Numbered from the stretch's first letter, positions 8,841-20,552 are shown. The stretch: 64,000 nucleotides of DNA from Lachnospiraceae bacterium XBB1006 (GCA_900115795.1 FOXT01000004.1:369905-433904), one strand, 5' to 3'. Translations and numbers: made by a program. Notes: generated from the letters alone by a model not told the origin.

Positions 8841-10751
8841 TTACTCCAATTCAAAGGCACCGGTATAAAGCTGATAGTATTTTCCACGAAGCCCTAACAA
8901 TTCCTTGTGTTCGCCACGTTCCTTCACCACACCATTTTCGAGATATAAAATTGCTTTGGCATTTCTTACGGTGGACAGGCGATGAGCAATCACAAAAACG
9001 GTTCTTCCATTCATCAATCGATCCATACCTTCCTGCACAATGGATTCGGTTCTTGTATCGATACTTGAGGTTGCTTCATCAAGTATCAATACCGGTGGAT
9101 CCGCTACGGCTGCTCTTGCGATGGACAATAACTGCCGTTGTCCCTGAGAAAGCATGCCTCCGTCGCCGGTAATTACCGTATCGTATCCATTTTCCAAATG
9201 TCGGATAAAATGATCTGCATTGGCAAGTTTTGCCGCTGCCTCCACCTCCGCATCCGTTGCATCCAAACGTCCATAACGAATATTTTCTCGAATGGTTCCG
9301 GTAAACAGATGGGTATCCTGTAGTACAATCCCAAGGGAACGACGCAAGTCATCCTTTTTAATATCCTTTACATTGATTCCATCATAGGTAATTTCCCCTT
9401 CTTGTACATCGTAAAATCGGTTAATTAAATTGGTAATGGTGGTTTTTCCGGCTCCGGTGTGACCGACAAAGGCAATCTTTTGTCCCGGTTTTGCGTAAAG
9501 GCTCAAGTCCTTTAATACGGTCTTCTCATCGTTATATCCAAACTCTACGTTGTGAAACTCCACATGTCCCCGAAGACGTACCAATGTACTGCCACCATCC
9601 GGCAATGGTTTCTTAAAGGCCCATTTCTCCGTGCGCTGGTTTACTTCTTTAAGGCTTCCATCCGGTTGTTCTTCCACATTCACCAATGTTACGGTTCCTT
9701 CATCCACCTCCGGTTTTTCGTCTAACAGCTTAAAAATTCGATCCGCACCGGCCAATGCCATAACCACACCGCTGATCTGCTGTGATACCTGGGTAATTGG
9801 GTTCGTAAAATTCTTGGTATATTGTAAAAAAGCAATTAACACCCCTAAGGTGATTGGAATAATTCCCTTGATAATCAATGCAGCACCTGCCACCGCAACG
9901 AAGAAATAGAGGAAATTACTCATCTGAGCCATAATTGGCATCATTATATTCGCAAACATACCGGCTTTGGAAGCATTTTCAAACAGTTCTTCATTTAACT
10001 TTGTAAATTCCTCCTCACAAGTCGCTTCATGGTTAAAGACTTTTACCACCTTTTGTCCGGAAAGCATCTCCTCTATATATCCATTTACTTTGCCCACTGA
10101 ATCCTGCTGTTTCACATAATACCGGGAGCTTCTTCCACCAAGGAATTTACCCATGTAAATAATGAGACCTAAAAAAGCAAGCACAATCACGGTTAGCTGC
10201 CAGCTTAAACGAAGCATGGAAACAAATACCACCACAATGGACAGCAACGAAGAAACAACATTTGGCAATCCTTGCGAAATCATCTGTCGCAACGTATCCG
10301 TATCGTTGGTGTAACGACTCATGATATCACCGTTGCTATTGGTATCAAAATACCGAAGAGGGAACTTCTGCATTGTTCGCATCATTTCATTTCGGATGGT
10401 TTGCAACGTTCCCTGTGTAATATTAATCATCAAACGGTTCAACAACCACTGAAGCAATGCAACAGCGGTATACACGCCTGCCATAACGCCACACACTTCA
10501 TACAATCTGGTAAAATCCGGGTGACTTGCTCCAATCTGAGGGGCGATTCCTTCATCAATCAGATTACGCAGCAAACCGGTTCCGTAGGCCGTCCCAATTG
10601 CAACGAGTACAATACTTATCATCACAATAACAAACTGTAAACGATATACACGCGTAATGTAGCGCATCAGGCGAAAAAATACTTCCTTCATACGTCCTTT
10701 TTCCATCTTAGGACGCGGTCCCATGGCACGTGGTCTAGGCGGCATCGTCAT
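8841..10751 (-). CDS. ABC exporter half-transporter, catalytic-site subunit
   Basis: 636 residues. A six-span exporter domain (about 30-350) is followed by an ATPase domain: Walker A GHTGAGKTT, signature LSQGQRQL, Walker B VLILDEATSSID with the catalytic Glu, and the H-loop AHRLS. It overlaps the preceding exporter gene by 17 bases, so the two are co-translated and probably form a heterodimer like BmrCD or TM287/288. The linker between the domains is longer than usual (about 350-395). The substrate is unknown; multidrug, lipid or peptide export are all possible. Confidence 0.92.
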   Translation of the reverse strand: MTMPPRPRAMGPRPKMEKGRMKEVFFRLMRYITRVYRLQFVIVMISIVLVAIGTAYGTGLLRNLIDEGIAPQIGASHPDFTRLYEVCGVMAGVYTAVALLQWLLNRLMINITQGTLQTIRNEMMRTMQKFPLRYFDTNSNGDIMSRYTNDTDTLRQMISQGLPNVVSSLLSIVVVFVSMLRLSWQLTVIVLAFLGLIIYMGKFLGGRSSRYYVKQQDSVGKVNGYIEEMLSGQKVVKVFNHEATCEEEFTKLNEELFENASKAGMFANIMMPIMAQMSNFLYFFVAVAGAALIIKGIIPITLGVLIAFLQYTKNFTNPITQVSQQISGVVMALAGADRIFKLLDEKPEVDEGTVTLVNVEEQPDGSLKEVNQRTEKWAFKKPLPDGGSTLVRLRGHVEFHNVEFGYNDEKTVLKDLSLYAKPGQKIAFVGHTGAGKTTITNLINRFYDVQEGEITYDGINVKDIKKDDLRRSLGIVLQDTHLFTGTIRENIRYGRLDATDAEVEAAAKLANADHFIRHLENGYDTVITGDGGMLSQGQRQLLSIARAAVADPPVLILDEATSSIDTRTESIVQEGMDRLMNGRTVFVIAHRLSTVRNAKAILYLENGVVKERGEHKELLGLRGKYYQLYTGAFELE

Positions 10752-12471
10752 CCCCTCCTTTCATCTGTGAATCGTATACTTCCCGATAAATCCGGTTATT
10801 GGCATACAGTGCATCGTGTTTTCCAACACCTACAATTCTGCCTTCATCAAGCACGACAATCTTGTCCGCATCCTGCACCGAAGAAATACGCTGCGCAATA
10901 ATAATCTTCGTCGTGTTTGGAATCTCATTGGCAAATGCTTCTCGAATCAGTGCATCGGTCCGCATATCTACCGCACTGGTGGAATCATCTAAAATAAGAA
11001 TCTTTGGTTTTTTCAAAAGTGCACGGGCAATGCATAATCGTTGTTTCTGACCACCGGATACATTGTTACCCCCTTGCTCAATGTATGTTTCATATTGTTT
11101 GTCAAACGTTGAAACAAATTCATCGGCTTGTGCCAATTTACATGCTTTTATAACTTCCTCATCGGTAGCATGTTCATCGCCCCACCGCATATTCTTCATA
11201 ATTGTTCCGCTAAACAGTTCATTTTTCTGTAGTACCATAGATACATTATCACGAAGCGTATGAATATCCAGGTCACGCACATCCGTTCCACCAACCAGCA
11301 CGCGTCCTGCTGTTACGTCGTATAAACGCGGAATCAGCTGTACCAATGTAGATTTACTACTACCGGTTCCACCGATAATTCCCACCGTTTCTCCTGCTTC
11401 AATGGTTAATTGAATGTCCGTAAGTACCTTCTTATCCTTATCTGAGCCGTATGCAAAATCCACATGGTCAAAAACAATGGAACCGTCTTTTACTTCCGTA
11501 ATTGCTTTTTCCTTATTCGTAATGGTTGGCTCTTCGTTAAGTACCTCCACAATACGCTCGCCGGACGCCACCGACATTACAATCATAACTAACACCATGG
11601 TAATCATCATAAAACTCATCATAACCTGAACAGCATAGGTAAACAACGTCGTCAAATCCCCTAATTTCATCTGTCCGGCAACAATAAAACGTCCTCCAAG
11701 TAATCCGTCGGCAATAATAATTCCGAATACCAACATGGTCATAACCGGTGTTGGCAAAATAATCAGTTTCTCTGCAGCTTTTGACAAATGCACCAATTTT
11801 TCTGAAATCGCCTCAAATTTCTTAATTTCATGAGGTTCACGCACATACGCTTTCACCGTTCGAATATTTAATAAGTTCTCCTGCACATCGTTATTCAAGT
11901 GGTCGTATTCTTCAAACATCTGCTTAAAATACTTGTGTGCACGAAAGATGACAAATGCCATCACCATAGCCATAATCGGAATGGTAACCAAAAAAATACA
12001 AGCCAGCCTTGCATTCAACACAAAAGACATAATCAACGCAAAAATCATCATTAACGGTGCACGAACCAACATACGAATCATCATTTGGAAAGAATTCTGC
12101 ACGTTATTCACATCCGTTGTCAAACGTGTAATCAAACTGGAGGAAGAAAACCGGTCAATGTTTTCAAAGGAAAATCGCTGAATTGTAAAAAACATCGCCT
12201 TTCTTAAATTCTTCGCCAATCCTGTTGATGCAATTGCAGCATGAACACCGGACAGTGACCCAAAGGTCAACCCCAACACCGTCATAATTAGCATCAATCC
12301 ACCCACACGCAACACATAGTCAAAATTTCCCTTCTGAAGACCATTATTAATCAAAAAGGACATCAGATATGGAATCAACACATCCATGGCTACCTCCCCC
12401 AGCATAAAAGCCGGAGCCAGAATGGTATTTATCTTGTATTCTCCAATATAGGAACCAAGTTTCTTTCGCAT
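10735..12471 (-). CDS. ABC exporter half-transporter, degenerate-site subunit
   Basis: 578 residues from the ATG at 12471, preceded by a GAGGCG site; a longer in-frame extension to 12543 runs into the groEL terminator and is unlikely. Exporter membrane domain (about 15-310), then ATPase: Walker A GGTGSSKST, signature VSGGQKQR, Walker B ILILDDSTSAVD. The catalytic Glu after Walker B is Asp here, and the H-loop His is Gln (AQRIS). Its partner keeps both residues, so the heterodimer should have one degenerate and one active ATP site, as known for asymmetric exporters. Confidence 0.92.
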   Translation of the reverse strand: MRKKLGSYIGEYKINTILAPAFMLGEVAMDVLIPYLMSFLINNGLQKGNFDYVLRVGGLMLIMTVLGLTFGSLSGVHAAIASTGLAKNLRKAMFFTIQRFSFENIDRFSSSSLITRLTTDVNNVQNSFQMMIRMLVRAPLMMIFALIMSFVLNARLACIFLVTIPIMAMVMAFVIFRAHKYFKQMFEEYDHLNNDVQENLLNIRTVKAYVREPHEIKKFEAISEKLVHLSKAAEKLIILPTPVMTMLVFGIIIADGLLGGRFIVAGQMKLGDLTTLFTYAVQVMMSFMMITMVLVMIVMSVASGERIVEVLNEEPTITNKEKAITEVKDGSIVFDHVDFAYGSDKDKKVLTDIQLTIEAGETVGIIGGTGSSKSTLVQLIPRLYDVTAGRVLVGGTDVRDLDIHTLRDNVSMVLQKNELFSGTIMKNMRWGDEHATDEEVIKACKLAQADEFVSTFDKQYETYIEQGGNNVSGGQKQRLCIARALLKKPKILILDDSTSAVDMRTDALIREAFANEIPNTTKIIIAQRISSVQDADKIVVLDEGRIVGVGKHDALYANNRIYREVYDSQMKGGDDDAA

Positions 12472-12520
12472 GCATTCGCCTCGCTTTCTCTTCTTTTTTT
12501 CATCGTAACACAAATGTATG

Positions 12521-12563
12521 AAAAAAGAACGATTCACATGCATCTACTGCAATGTGAATCGTT
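12521..12563 (-). terminator. Terminator after groEL
   Basis: Minus-strand AACGATTCACAT pairs with ATGTGAATCGTT (12 base pairs) and is followed by CTTTTTTC. It separates groESL from the ABC exporter genes. Confidence 0.92.
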
Positions 12564-12582
12564 CCATGGTCTTCACCGCTTA

Positions 12583-14205
<1,623 letters not shown>

Positions 14206-14223
14206 TCAATGCCTCCTACTCTC

Positions 14224-14508
14224 TTATTTCATTACTGCTAAAATATCATTTTGTTTCACGATAATGTATGTTTCCTTATCTACTTCCACTTCCGTTCCGG
14301 CATACTTGGAATAAATAACCTGTTCTCCGACAGCTACTTCCATCTTCACTTCCTTGCCGTCTACAATTCCGCCAGGACCAACTGCAACTACTTCTGCCTG
14401 CTGTGGTTTCTCCTTATTCTGTCCCGGAAGAACAATTCCGGATGCCGTTGTCTCCTCTTGTACTAACTGTTTCAATACAACTCTGTCTCCCAATGGTACT
14501 AATTTCAT
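14224..14508 (-). CDS. groS: Co-chaperonin GroES (10 kDa)
   Basis: 94 residues, typical length. It begins MKLVPLGDRVVLK, has a mobile-loop segment ETTASGIVLP and the PGG roof-loop region, and ends NDILAVMK. It caps GroEL. It is the first gene of the operon, behind a CIRCE operator and a good promoter; an AGGAGG site precedes the ATG. Confidence 0.98.
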   Translation of the reverse strand: MKLVPLGDRVVLKQLVQEETTASGIVLPGQNKEKPQQAEVVAVGPGGIVDGKEVKMEVAVGEQVIYSKYAGTEVEVDKETYIIVKQNDILAVMK

Positions 14509-14553
14509 TTGACTTCCTCCTATCTATTGTCTACTATGTTATTTTTTCTATTG

Positions 14554-14580
14554 CTAGCACTCATTTTAGTTGAGTGCTAA
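14554..14580 (-). promoter_or_regulatory. CIRCE operator (HrcA site) of groESL
   Basis: Minus strand TTAGCACTC, nine bases, GAGTGCTAG: the CIRCE inverted repeat with a single mismatch in the right arm. It lies between the promoter and groES, as expected for HrcA repression. hrcA itself is not in the window. Confidence 0.97.
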
Positions 14581-14591
14581 TCGATAGTCTT

Positions 14592-14620
14592 ATCATAGTA
14601 ACTTCTTACAATATATGCAA
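14592..14620 (-). promoter_or_regulatory. SigA-type promoter of groESL
   Basis: Minus strand TTGCAT, 17-base spacer, TATGAT, immediately upstream of the CIRCE element. Confidence 0.85.
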
Positions 14621-14636
14621 CTCTGCCATTAAACAG

Positions 14637-14689
14637 AACAAGAGAAAAAACATAGCATTTCCTCTTAAATGCTCGTTTTTTCTCTTGTT
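14637..14689 (-). terminator. Long-stem terminator after the CPBP gene
   Basis: A stem of about 23 base pairs with one bulge (AACAAGAGAAAAAAC... paired with ...GTTTTTTCTCTTGTT) closes a six-base loop. Its A/T tracts on both arms would let it act in either direction. It separates the hybrid kinase/CPBP unit from the groESL promoter. Confidence 0.75.
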
Positions 14690-14716
14690 TTCTCACGTTT
14701 TCTAATTTTGTCAATA

Positions 14717-15463
14717 TCAAGGTCGTTTCCACCGCGCCAACACAACGGTTCCAATCAACACACCAGCGACTCCCACTGATAACGCAATGGTCTCTGTCTG
14801 TGTCAAAAAGCGATTGATACCATACCACGTGCTAATCAGCGAAAAAATATTTGCCGCCGAATGCGCCAAAATGCACAGCCAAAGCGTATCTGTTTTGTCA
14901 TATATGTACGCAAACGCTACACCCAATAACGCTGCATACAAAAACTGTACTAAATTTCCATGCATGCTTCCAAAAATCAATGCAGAAATAAGAATTGCCA
15001 CAAAGCTTCCTAACACCTTCCGCAGATTTCCAAAAACAATTCCACGGAATATCAACTCTTCCAAAATCGGCGCGCAAATCCCTACTGCAATCAGCTGATA
15101 TACATGTTTATCTGAGTAAATACGGTGACTAATACGCCAAAATCCAGGAGAATGGCCTTTAATAGGTGATAACTCAATTAGTTGGTTAAATCCCACAGAA
15201 AGCGTTATGCCTGCAATAATCACAATGATTATATCCAACGCCACATTGCTAAGCTTCCGATTTCCTTCTCCCAATTTTGTATAAAAATAATACATTGGAA
15301 ACATACAAATCACCTGCCCCACTGCCTGCCGCAGCATAGGCGAAGCAATCTTCACCGGACTATAATCCGTCATCAGTGTCTGCACTGCCGTAACCAGGAA
15401 AGCATAAATAATAATCGGGTAGCATGCTTCCCAAAGATAACTCATCTTTTGTTTCATTTTCAT
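14717..15463 (-). CDS. CPBP family intramembrane metalloprotease
   Basis: 248 residues, about seven membrane spans. The CPBP (CAAX/Abi) motifs are present in order: EELIFRG (EExxxR), the FGSMHGN helix with its His, and HSAANIFS. These residues bind the catalytic metal in Rce1-like proteases. In Firmicutes such proteins often sit in bacteriocin or signalling loci. Here it directly follows (10 bases) the hybrid histidine kinase, which suggests a shared transcript. The substrate is unknown. Confidence 0.87.
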   Translation of the reverse strand: MKMKQKMSYLWEACYPIIIYAFLVTAVQTLMTDYSPVKIASPMLRQAVGQVICMFPMYYFYTKLGEGNRKLSNVALDIIIVIIAGITLSVGFNQLIELSPIKGHSPGFWRISHRIYSDKHVYQLIAVGICAPILEELIFRGIVFGNLRKVLGSFVAILISALIFGSMHGNLVQFLYAALLGVAFAYIYDKTDTLWLCILAHSAANIFSLISTWYGINRFLTQTETIALSVGVAGVLIGTVVLARWKRP

Positions 15464-15473
15464 TCATCCCTTA

Positions 15474-17912
15474 CTATTTTTGTCGGAGGATCTGTTTTGC
15501 TTCCTTTAACACATCCCCGTACAATTCTAGCAGTTTATCAATGTTTTCGTCAATAAAAGAATAATTTTTATCTTTCCTGGCAAATTCGTGCTGCTTTGCA
15601 ATCTGTGACAAGTCCTCAACGTGAATCCCCGCCATAGCACTTTTTAGCGCATGCACCTCTATGATATAGTTTTTGTAGTCTTTTTTCTCATACAAAGCAC
15701 GAATCAAGGCAATTTTTTCTTCTCCCTCTTCCACTATCAGTGAAAGAATTTCCGAAAATACAGCCGGGTCTCCTCCTACCGCTTCAATTGCTTTTTGGGG
15801 TTGAAAATGCCGATAGGATTCCTGCTCTTCATTTTTCGCATTCTCCTCTTGTTTCATCGGACGCTTCTCAAGTGATAAAATACGCTCCTTCGGAATCCAC
15901 TTTCGTAAAATAGTCTCAAGGCTATGTAATTCAATGGGCTTTGATAAATAATCGTCCATTCCGTTTTCCAAAAAAAGCTTTTCCACTCCTTTGATAGCAT
16001 TTGCTGTCAACGCAATAATCGTATTACGCCCTTCTATTTCGCCATCTCGCTCTTTTTCCCGAATCAAGCTGGCCGTCTCTACACCATCCATTTTCGGCAT
16101 CATATGGTCCATAAATATCAGATCAAATCGTTCACCACTCTCAAGAAGTTTCAAACACTCTACCCCGCTGTTTGCCGCTACAACGTCTATGTTATAAAGC
16201 TGGAACATACTCGTTGCCACCTTAATATTCACCTTATTATCATCCACAACCAGGACACGAATGTTATCAAGGGTAAGTAACGCTGCTTCTTCCATTTCGT
16301 CTGCAAACCGATGTTCTTTTCTCTCTAAAATATTTGCCAGACGGCAAACTCCCACCGGTCTGTTAACAGTTTGTATTAACCGATCCTTCTTTGCAACATT
16401 TTCAAACATCCGTACCATAGCAACGAAGGTAACCTCCGGATACTGACTTTTGAAAAATTCCACTTCTTCCTGATACTGATCATAATTGTAAAAAACAAAC
16501 ACTTCTCCCGGTTGCTTCGTATAGTAGGACAACTTCTTCAAATCCCGAATTCCATGTATTTTTAATCGCAGGCTCGCTCCAATATACATCAGACTTTCCA
16601 GATAATACCGATTCGGCTCACATACAATCACCTGATAGTGCTCCGGATTCTCAATGGATACCGTAGGTGTCGCATCAATCACCGGCTGTAGCAATTTCAC
16701 GACGGTTTTGGTCCCTTTTCCATATTCACTTTCCACATGGATACTTCCGTCCATCAATTCTGCCAATTGCTTACAAATCGCAAGGCCAAGTCCTGTTCCC
16801 TCAATATTCTTATTGCGCCTTGTGTCCGCCTGACTAAACACTTCAAACAGCTTATCCATATCCTCTTCGGGAATGCCCATTCCGCTATCTTCCATCTCAA
16901 TCACCAGATAGATGGCGTTTCCCTTAGCCGGTTCGGCCGATATCCGTAGCCGGATAAAGCCTCGGTTTGTGAACTTGACGGAATTCCCCAATACATTAAT
17001 CATAATCTGTTTGATACGCACAATATCACCAAGTAACGTATGGGGCATTTTCGGCTCCATTTCCACTAACAATGCGACCGGTTTATCCTTCAGACGGGTT
17101 TCCATAATATTCTCCACATCCATTATGATCGACAACAAATCATACTCCTCCGGGAACAATTCCAATCGTCCGGCATCGATTTTGCTAAAATCCAGAATAT
17201 CATTGATAATGTTCAAAAGACTCTTTGCCGAACTATGAATCGTACTTACGTACTCTCGGTTTCCCTCCGAAATATCCTCTAGCATCAGCAATTCACTCAT
17301 TCCCACAATGGCATTCATCGGTGTCCGAATTTCATGACTCATATTTGCCAAAAACGTACTTTTGCTCCGGTTGGCTGCAAGGGCATCTTCTGTCTTTTGC
17401 TGCAGCTTTCGCTGATATTTTATGGTCTCCATAGCCATTATGCTTAGGGAAATCATAGCAAACTCCGTCACCAATGCTCCTAAAATATATAAGGAAATAC
17501 GGTCGTTATTGTTCCAGGAAATATCCATATAAGCAACCACACCGCCGCCAACCAACAGCACGCTGCTAAACGTCCACTGCCAACGCAAACAATCAATATG
17601 AAACATTGGCGCAATCAAAATAGACAGTACCATTAAGGATTGCGGCAAAAAAAAGACCGAATGAAAAGAAATCGAGGAGGTCACAATCATAATAAATGCT
17701 AATATTACATATAGCATCTGCTCCGTCTTTTCTTTGATTCGATCTTTTAATGCAAATCCAAGCAAACATGGCAAATAACATAGCAATGCCCAAAACACAG
17801 TCTCCATCGTATAAGAACCACGATATTTCCACTGTGCATACAAAATTTCACCAATAATTGCCACACCATATTCAACCGCCCAAATATAGCGACGTGCCTT
17901 TCGAGTCCGCAT
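15474..17912 (-). CDS. Hybrid sensor histidine kinase with receiver and Hpt domains
   Basis: 812 residues. About six membrane spans fill residues 10-180. A HisKA domain has NMSHEIRTPMNAIVGMSEL, followed by an HATPase domain with DSGMGIPEED and GTGLGLAI. A degenerate region then precedes a receiver domain (VLVVDDNKVN, phosphoacceptor FMDHMMP, TAN, SKP) and a C-terminal Hpt domain (EVHALKSAMAGI). All phosphorelay modules are therefore in one protein; no separate response regulator is adjacent. The membrane part has no obvious periplasmic ligand domain. It probably signals by relay to an unlinked regulator. Confidence 0.93.
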   Translation of the reverse strand: MRTRKARRYIWAVEYGVAIIGEILYAQWKYRGSYTMETVFWALLCYLPCLLGFALKDRIKEKTEQMLYVILAFIMIVTSSISFHSVFFLPQSLMVLSILIAPMFHIDCLRWQWTFSSVLLVGGGVVAYMDISWNNNDRISLYILGALVTEFAMISLSIMAMETIKYQRKLQQKTEDALAANRSKSTFLANMSHEIRTPMNAIVGMSELLMLEDISEGNREYVSTIHSSAKSLLNIINDILDFSKIDAGRLELFPEEYDLLSIIMDVENIMETRLKDKPVALLVEMEPKMPHTLLGDIVRIKQIMINVLGNSVKFTNRGFIRLRISAEPAKGNAIYLVIEMEDSGMGIPEEDMDKLFEVFSQADTRRNKNIEGTGLGLAICKQLAELMDGSIHVESEYGKGTKTVVKLLQPVIDATPTVSIENPEHYQVIVCEPNRYYLESLMYIGASLRLKIHGIRDLKKLSYYTKQPGEVFVFYNYDQYQEEVEFFKSQYPEVTFVAMVRMFENVAKKDRLIQTVNRPVGVCRLANILERKEHRFADEMEEAALLTLDNIRVLVVDDNKVNIKVATSMFQLYNIDVVAANSGVECLKLLESGERFDLIFMDHMMPKMDGVETASLIREKERDGEIEGRNTIIALTANAIKGVEKLFLENGMDDYLSKPIELHSLETILRKWIPKERILSLEKRPMKQEENAKNEEQESYRHFQPQKAIEAVGGDPAVFSEILSLIVEEGEEKIALIRALYEKKDYKNYIIEVHALKSAMAGIHVEDLSQIAKQHEFARKDKNYSFIDENIDKLLELYGDVLKEAKQILRQK

Positions 17913-17942
17913 AGAATCCCTCCCTACAAACGTATTAGAGGT

Positions 17943-17951
17943 ATTATATCA
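17943..17951 (-). promoter_or_regulatory. Extended -10 promoter of the hybrid kinase gene
   Basis: Minus strand TGATATAAT, an extended -10 element, lies about 30 bases before the kinase ATG. No good -35 box is seen, and the site abuts the end of the upstream ATPase gene. Confidence 0.5.
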
Positions 17952-17955
17952 CGTT

Positions 17956-18693
17956 CTAACCAAGATAGTTCAGAATCTCTTTCTTTTTCAGCAAAAATTC
18001 AGAATCTAAACAAAAACTTTCCCTGTCAAGTTCTTTTCGGTCTACCACAATTTCTTTTACAATGCGTCCCGGTTTTCCGGCCATCACATAGATCCGATCG
18101 GAAAGCTTCAACGCTTCATCAATATCATGGGAGACAAACAAGGTAGACAGCTTATATTTCTCCATAACACGTATATACCAGGAATGCATCTGCCCCTTGG
18201 TAATGGCGTCCAATGCTGAAAATGGCTCGTCTAAAAGCGCCACCCTGTCCGAAAACAGATAGGTACGCAAAAGCGCTGCACGTTGGCGCATCCCGCCGGA
18301 AAGTTGTGCCGGAAACTTCTTTTCCGTTCCCTCCAAGCCGAATTCCGGCAGCATAAGGCGCGCCTTTTCTTTTGCTTCCTTCCGATTCATGCCTCGAATA
18401 ATTAAGGGTAACGACACATTCATCAAAATCGTTCGATGCGGCAATAACAAGTCCTTCTGAAGCATATAGCTTATCTTTCCCGGCCTTCCGGTGATGTCTT
18501 CTCCATCAAGTAGAACCTGCCCGGCATCCGGTTTCTCAAGTCCGGACAAAATATGAAACAACGTAGACTTTCCCACACCGCTGCTTCCAACCAGACACAC
18601 TATTTCGCCCTCATTTAAGGTTATGTTCACATCTTTAATGATCTGTTCCCCTTCAAATGACTGAGCAATCTGTCTTGCCTCTAGTACCGCCAT
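17956..18693 (-). CDS. ABC transporter ATP-binding protein (ThiZ/SsuB-like)
   Basis: 245 residues. Walker A GSSGVGKST, signature LSGGMRQRAALLR, Walker B VALLDEPFSALD and the H-loop VSHDIDEA mark a nitrate/sulfonate/thiamine-precursor importer ATPase. It is the last of four adjacent genes (20805 to 17956) that form a complete importer with a thiamine-binding-type protein. The most likely cargo is a hydroxymethylpyrimidine-type thiamine precursor. Confidence 0.9.
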   Translation of the reverse strand: MAVLEARQIAQSFEGEQIIKDVNITLNEGEIVCLVGSSGVGKSTLFHILSGLEKPDAGQVLLDGEDITGRPGKISYMLQKDLLLPHRTILMNVSLPLIIRGMNRKEAKEKARLMLPEFGLEGTEKKFPAQLSGGMRQRAALLRTYLFSDRVALLDEPFSALDAITKGQMHSWYIRVMEKYKLSTLFVSHDIDEALKLSDRIYVMAGKPGRIVKEIVVDRKELDRESFCLDSEFLLKKKEILNYLG

Positions 18694-18702
18694 ATCTACT
18701 CC

Positions 18703-19737
18703 TTATTCCTGCAAATAGTCATTGGAAAAACCGGTACCGTGTGGAATCTTCTCTTTCACAACACCGTTTTCATATAGCCAATCATAAAATGCATCCCAGC
18801 GTTTCTCGTCAATATATCCCCAGTAAGGTGCATCCGCCTGATACTGATCTTTCAGCCATTCCTGACTCTTTACAACAATCTCTTTATCCAACTCCGGTGC
18901 TGCCTTCACTAAAATATCAGCTGCTTCCTTCGGATGTTTCATTGCGTATTCATACCCTTTCTTGGTTGCCTGCAAAAATGCCTTTGTTTCTTCCGGACAA
19001 TCTTTTAAATAATCATCGTTTGCAATGATTACCGGGCTATAATAGTCAAGAGCCTCGTCATAGTCTTTAAAGAAAAAGAAATCACTCGCGATTCCTTTCT
19101 GCTCCAATGCAATTCCATCCCATGCATAATAAATCCATACATCATCCACTTCCTTGGTTGATAACGCACTGGCGACGTCCGTAACCGTACTTGGAATCAT
19201 GGTAACATCTTTGAAATCACCGCCATCCTTTTCTACCAGATACTTCAGCATAGCCTGCTCAATCTCTAATTCCCAGGTAGCATATTTCTTACCACACATT
19301 CCCTTTGGGCTGGTAATTCCATTCCCCTTTAGTGACACAATACCGGAAGTATTATGCTGAATAATACCTGCAACAGCGGTCACCGGCAACTGATTATCTC
19401 CGGAAAATGCCGGAACCAGATAATCTTGAAAATCCACACCAAATTGTGCTCCGCCGGAGGCTACTAATACAGCTGCTCCATCTTCCGGTGGCTGTACCAC
19501 TTTCACCTTTAATCCTGCGTCTTCATAGAATCCTTTCTCAATCGCCACATAGACACCGGTATGGTTCGTATTCGGCGTCCAATCCAACACAAACGTCACA
19601 TTCTTTAGTTCTTTCGTCTCTTTTTCTTCTGCTTTCTTCTCCGCATCCGTCTTATTTCCGGAATCTGACTTTCCACAAGCAGCCAACGAAAGTGCCATCA
19701 CCATGACCAGCAAAACAGCAAACATTCTTCTCTTCAT
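18703..19737 (-). CDS. ABC transporter substrate-binding lipoprotein (NMT1/ThiY-like)
   Basis: 344 residues with a lipoprotein signal: basic start, hydrophobic run, lipobox LAAC with Cys at about 21. The mature part begins VTFVLDWTPNTNHTGVYVA, the pattern of NMT1/ThiY proteins that bind formylaminopyrimidine or HMP-like compounds (the NMT1 family); the Asp-Trp-x-Pro-Asn-Thr-Asn-His stretch is typical. It lies between permease and ATPase genes. Substrate is inferred from family and neighbours. Confidence 0.9.
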   Translation of the reverse strand: MKRRMFAVLLVMVMALSLAACGKSDSGNKTDAEKKAEEKETKELKNVTFVLDWTPNTNHTGVYVAIEKGFYEDAGLKVKVVQPPEDGAAVLVASGGAQFGVDFQDYLVPAFSGDNQLPVTAVAGIIQHNTSGIVSLKGNGITSPKGMCGKKYATWELEIEQAMLKYLVEKDGGDFKDVTMIPSTVTDVASALSTKEVDDVWIYYAWDGIALEQKGIASDFFFFKDYDEALDYYSPVIIANDDYLKDCPEETKAFLQATKKGYEYAMKHPKEAADILVKAAPELDKEIVVKSQEWLKDQYQADAPYWGYIDEKRWDAFYDWLYENGVVKEKIPHGTGFSNDYLQE

Positions 19738-19751
19738 CGTATACTCTCCTC

Positions 19752-20552
19752 TTAACTCTTATCGCGAATTCTTCGATTCTTCTGCCTTTCCCAAGGCGTG
19801 CAGAGTTTCTGTAATCCCTCCACAGCCTTCATTAGCAGCAAACTGATGATGCAGATTAAAAAGATTACTGCAAACATCTTGTCAAAGGAATAGGACTTCT
19901 TTACACGCACCATGTAAACACCCAATCCCAAAAAGCCACCTAACCATTCGGAAATCACAGCACTCACCACTGCATACGCAGCCGATATCTTCAATCCTGA
20001 AAAAAAAGATGTGGCAGCCCCGAACAATTTAACGTGCCAGAAAATCTGCGCCCGGTTCGCACCCATACTTCGCAACAAATTCAACATATCCTGATCCGCA
20101 GCCTTAAATCCCTCCAACAGTCCCACCGTAATAGGGAAAAAGGATGTAATAACTACCAACGTTACCTTCGGTGCCATATCATATCCCATCCACAACACCA
20201 GCAGCGGTGCAATGGCAATGGTCGGTATCGTCTGTGTTACCACCACAATCGGGTAACACGCATCGTATAAAAGCGGAAATGCATCCATTAAAACCGCAAC
20301 CAAAAAGGCTAGCACAATTCCAATAAGCATTCCCAAAAATGCCTCCTGCAAGGTCACGCGGGCGTGTTCACAAAGCAGCGGAAAATCTGCACAAAATGCA
20401 CGCACAACCTTTCCGGGAGACGGTAGCATGTATGCCGGAATCATACCGGAATCACACAGCACTTCCCAAATTACAAGCAACAGCAAAAATACGCCAACAG
20501 GCAATACCCTACTGATGATGTTTGGTAATCTTCTTCTCAATGGTAAGCACAT
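19752..20552 (-). CDS. ABC transporter permease (ThiX/SsuC-like)
   Basis: About 266 residues, six spans, with the EAA-type loop LLRSMGANRAQIFWHVKLFGA that contacts the ATPase. The N-terminus is uncertain. The ATG at 20552 lies inside the preceding gene (44-base overlap) with GGAG directly adjacent; an in-frame ATG at 20618 and a TTG at 20540 are alternatives. Part of the putative thiamine-precursor uptake operon. Confidence 0.88.
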   Translation of the reverse strand: MCLPLRRRLPNIISRVLPVGVFLLLLVIWEVLCDSGMIPAYMLPSPGKVVRAFCADFPLLCEHARVTLQEAFLGMLIGIVLAFLVAVLMDAFPLLYDACYPIVVVTQTIPTIAIAPLLVLWMGYDMAPKVTLVVITSFFPITVGLLEGFKAADQDMLNLLRSMGANRAQIFWHVKLFGAATSFFSGLKISAAYAVVSAVISEWLGGFLGLGVYMVRVKKSYSFDKMFAVIFLICIISLLLMKAVEGLQKLCTPWERQKNRRIRDKS